Source of the DNA: Curtobacterium sp. MCBA15_008
Lineage (GTDB): Bacteria; Actinomycetota; Actinomycetes; Actinomycetales; Microbacteriaceae
Direction: 5' to 3'
Assembly (NCBI RefSeq): GCF_001865065.1
Contig: NZ_MJGN01000024.1
Location: 12,373 to 47,064 of the forward strand
Length of the DNA stretch: 34,692 bases
A model generated the notes under the pieces. The model was given only the letters and a program-made list of their open reading frames with translations. It made no database searches and had not been told where the DNA came from. The stretch's first letter is position 1. Each line of letters opens with the position of its first letter. Made by a program: the position numbers and the translations under genes. Shown here piece by piece: positions 32,967 to 34,692 of the stretch.

Positions 32967-34085
32967 CTACGCCACGCGACGGCTGACCGTGTCGGCCAGC
33001 GCCACGAGCTGCTCGCGCGCCGACGGCGTCAGCGGAGCCGCCTCGATGGCGGCCTTCGCGCGCTGCACGTGCCGGTCGATCGAACGCTCGACCGCGGCCA
33101 CCGCACCGGACTCGGTGAGGGTCGCGCGGAGCATCTGCACCTGGCCCTCGTCGAGGTCCGGGTCGCCCAGCAGCTCGTCGAGCAGCTGGCGCGGACCGCT
33201 CGCGAGCGTCTTCCGCGCGGAGGCGATGAGGACGGTGCGCTTGCCCTCCCGCAGGTCGTCGCCGGCGGGCTTGCCGGTGACCTCCGGGTCGCCGAACACG
33301 CCGAGCATGTCGTCGCGGAGCTGGTAGGCCACGCCGAGGGGGAGTCCGAAGGCGCGGAGCCCCTCGAGCTGCGCCTCGGTCGCGCCGGCCACGAGGGCGC
33401 CGATGAGCAGGGGAGCCTCGACCGAGTACTTCGCCGACTTGAAGACGATGACGCGCTGGGCCCGGACGAGGTGCTCGGCCTCGTCGATGGACGGCCAGGC
33501 GGTCTCCTCGTGCACGTCGAGGTACTGCCCCGCCGTGACGTCGAGCCGCATGGTTTGGAACTCCTGGCGGACGATCCGGCCGCGGGCGGGTTCGAGGAGC
33601 GCGAGGCCCTCGTCGAAGACCGCGTCGCTCAGGGAGAGCAGCAGATCGCCGAGCAGCAGGGCCGAGTTCGTGCCGTACAGGCCGCGGTCGCCGACCCAGC
33701 CGGACTCCTCGTGCAGGGACTCGAACCGGCGGTGCGCAGCGGGACGCCCGCGGCGGGTGTCCGAGCGGTCCATGATGTCGTCGTGGACGAGCGCCGCGGC
33801 GTGGAAGATCTCGAGCGCGGCCGCGACCGTGACGATCGCCTCGGCCGTGGTCTGCCGGGAGCCCTCGGCGAGGGGGTCGAACGAGCCCGACCGACCGGCC
33901 ACGGACTGCCAGCCCCAGTAGCAGAACAGCGCCCGGAAGCGCTTGCCGCCGGAGAGCAGGTCGCGCGCGTAGGTGTCGAACGGAGCGAGGTCCGGACTGA
34001 TGGCGGCGAGCCGTTCACGTTGGTCGTCCAGCGCCCGATCGATGCGCGCCGACACGAGGTCCACTAATCGCGTACTCTCAGCCAC
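32967..34085 (-). CDS. idsA: Polyprenyl (geranylgeranyl-type) diphosphate synthase
   Basis: 372 residues of the trans-isoprenyl diphosphate synthase family, elongating allylic diphosphates with IPP. First Asp-rich motif DDIMD (102-106), GGKRFRAL near the N-terminus, LLLGDLLL, and the second Asp-rich region YQLRDDMLGVFGDPEVTGKP. Small residues before DDIMD (A96, A97, A98) leave room for a longer product, so geranylgeranyl or longer is favoured; this is inferred. GTG 34085 has minus-strand TAGGGT (34098-34093) seven bases ahead, a leaderless arrangement. Corresponds to idsA2 (Rv2173) by position. The product can feed undecaprenyl carriers, quinones or carotenoids. Confidence 0.93.
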   Translation of the reverse strand: MAESTRLVDLVSARIDRALDDQRERLAAISPDLAPFDTYARDLLSGGKRFRALFCYWGWQSVAGRSGSFDPLAEGSRQTTAEAIVTVAAALEIFHAAALVHDDIMDRSDTRRGRPAAHRRFESLHEESGWVGDRGLYGTNSALLLGDLLLSLSDAVFDEGLALLEPARGRIVRQEFQTMRLDVTAGQYLDVHEETAWPSIDEAEHLVRAQRVIVFKSAKYSVEAPLLIGALVAGATEAQLEGLRAFGLPLGVAYQLRDDMLGVFGDPEVTGKPAGDDLREGKRTVLIASARKTLASGPRQLLDELLGDPDLDEGQVQMLRATLTESGAVAAVERSIDRHVQRAKAAIEAAPLTPSAREQLVALADTVSRRVA

Positions 34086-34092
34086 ACTCCCT

Positions 34093-34123
34093 ACCCTAGT
34101 GGAGTGGTCGAGTCGTAGACTCG
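34093..34123. promoter_or_regulatory. Divergent promoters of idsA and the DUF3040 gene
   Basis: Minus-strand TAGGGT (34098-34093) faces idsA. Plus-strand TAGACT (34116-34121) lies within a perfect dyad CGAGTC-GTA-GACTCG (34109-34123) and faces the DUF3040 gene. The dyad over a -10 box suggests an operator; the regulator is unknown. Confidence 0.45.
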
Positions 34124-34169
34124 ACCCACCTCAACCACGCGTCGATCCCAGGAACAAGAGGGAACACAG

Positions 34170-34571
34170 ATGCCACTCTCGGAGCAAGAGCAGCGACTCC
34201 TCGAAGAGATGGAGCGGAGCCTCTACCAGAACGACTCCGACTTCGTGGCGCGCGTCACACGCCGCCAGGGTCGTCCGAGCTACACGTCGATCACCCTCGG
34301 GGTGCTCGGTGCACTCGCGGGCGTCGCCATCGTCATCGTCGGGTTGGTCCTCCGCCAGCCGCTCATCGGCATCCTCGGCTTCGTCGTGATGCTCGCCGGT
34401 GTCCTCTTCGCCCTCCGACCGGGGATGCGCGCACCGAAGGCGAAGACGCCTCGGTCCGGCGGTCCCGCGTCCGGTGGGGCCTCTCGTCCGAGTTCGGGCG
34501 GTGGTGCCGGCGGTGGGTCCTTCATGGACCGCATGAACGACCGCTGGGACAAGCGGAACGACCAGAGCTAG
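34170..34571 (+). CDS. DUF3040 membrane protein
   Basis: 133 residues. The N-terminus PLSEQEQRLLEEMERSL is the DUF3040 signature. Two membrane helices follow (about 43-62 and 67-85, loop RQP), then a Gly/Ser/Pro-rich tail ending FMDRMNDRWDKR. AGAGGGA (34157-34163) lies seven bases before the ATG. In many actinobacteria this gene stands directly upstream of mraZ and the division/wall (dcw) cluster, as Rv2169c does, so mraZ is expected to follow past the window. Function unknown; location suggests cell division or wall synthesis. A strong terminator follows, so the downstream cluster would need its own promoter. Confidence 0.88.
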   Translation: MPLSEQEQRLLEEMERSLYQNDSDFVARVTRRQGRPSYTSITLGVLGALAGVAIVIVGLVLRQPLIGILGFVVMLAGVLFALRPGMRAPKAKTPRSGGPASGGASRPSSGGGAGGGSFMDRMNDRWDKRNDQS

Positions 34572-34590
34572 GCGCTCTCCACACTCCTCC

Positions 34591-34625
34591 ACGGGGTCGG
34601 TCCTTCGGGACCGGCCCCGTTTTTC
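34591..34625 (+). terminator. Rho-independent terminator
   Basis: ACGGGGTCGGTCC, loop TTCG, GGACCGGCCCCGT, then TTTT: a 13-bp stem (one G-T pair) with a stable tetraloop and T run, 20 bases after the DUF3040 stop. It is the clearest T-tract terminator in the window. Confidence 0.9.
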
Positions 34626-34692
34626 GTGCGCCCGGGCCCGGGCCCGGGCCGGGGCCGGCGGGCGCCCGCCCGCCGAGATCGCACTCGGGACG
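34626..34692. repeat. GC low-complexity and start of another GATCGCAC element
   Basis: Runs of GGGCCC (34631-34652) are followed at the right edge by CGAGATCGCACTCGGGACG, the left end of a palindrome of the type at 17703-17990, truncated by the window. Confidence 0.55.

Overview
The window is about 34.7 kb of very GC-rich DNA with strongly G/C-biased third codon positions. GTG and TTG starts are common, and many genes have a TANNNT -10 box only 6-9 bases before the start codon (leaderless pattern). Gene content and order point to an actinobacterium, most likely Microbacteriaceae and possibly Curtobacterium; the genus is an inference. I see no rRNA, tRNA, CRISPR, prophage or insertion sequence.

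Layout. 1-4113: the 3' end of a small protein, a GntR/FCD regulator overlapping an MFS transporter gene, an APH-fold kinase and an AlkZ-like glycosylase. 4485-7360: a J-domain protein with a NERD-like C-terminus, an S4 RNA-binding protein and two poorly characterised genes. 7367-11000: a membrane-anchored HtrA protease, then two FecCD-type siderophore permeases behind a DtxR/IdeR-like iron box. 11536-15548: a coupled pair made of a processive GT2 glycan synthase and a secreted GH18-like protein with two carbohydrate-binding modules. This pair is the best candidate for an undescribed system. 15730-17655: GarA/OdhI-like FHA protein, FtsR-like MerR and a second MerR, as in M. tuberculosis Rv1827-Rv1830 but without the DUF151 gene. 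18059-22847: ParA-type ATPase divergent from pyruvate carboxylase and peptide deformylase.

23067-34571 resembles the M. tuberculosis region between fadD15 and the DUF3040 gene (about Rv2187 to Rv2169c): acyl-CoA ligase, ROK glucokinase, PlsC acyltransferase, class II DAHP synthase, PknL-type kinase with four PASTA domains, LysM/lysozyme-like protein, Rv2175c-like winged-helix protein (a PknL substrate in M. tuberculosis), polyprenyl diphosphate synthase and a DUF3040 protein. By analogy the division/wall (dcw) cluster starting with mraZ should lie just past the right edge. The theme is cell-envelope synthesis with Ser/Thr kinase signalling.

Long intergenic regions (4114-4484, 11001-11535, 17656-18058, 28491-28855) hold no convincing genes. 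They are packed with diverged palindromic repeats sharing TCGCAC or GCGACAG cores. A separate hairpin, conserved in sequence (GGAGGC-CGGTGCC arms), sits at several gene ends and probably acts as a terminator. All calls are from reading the sequence; no searches were run.
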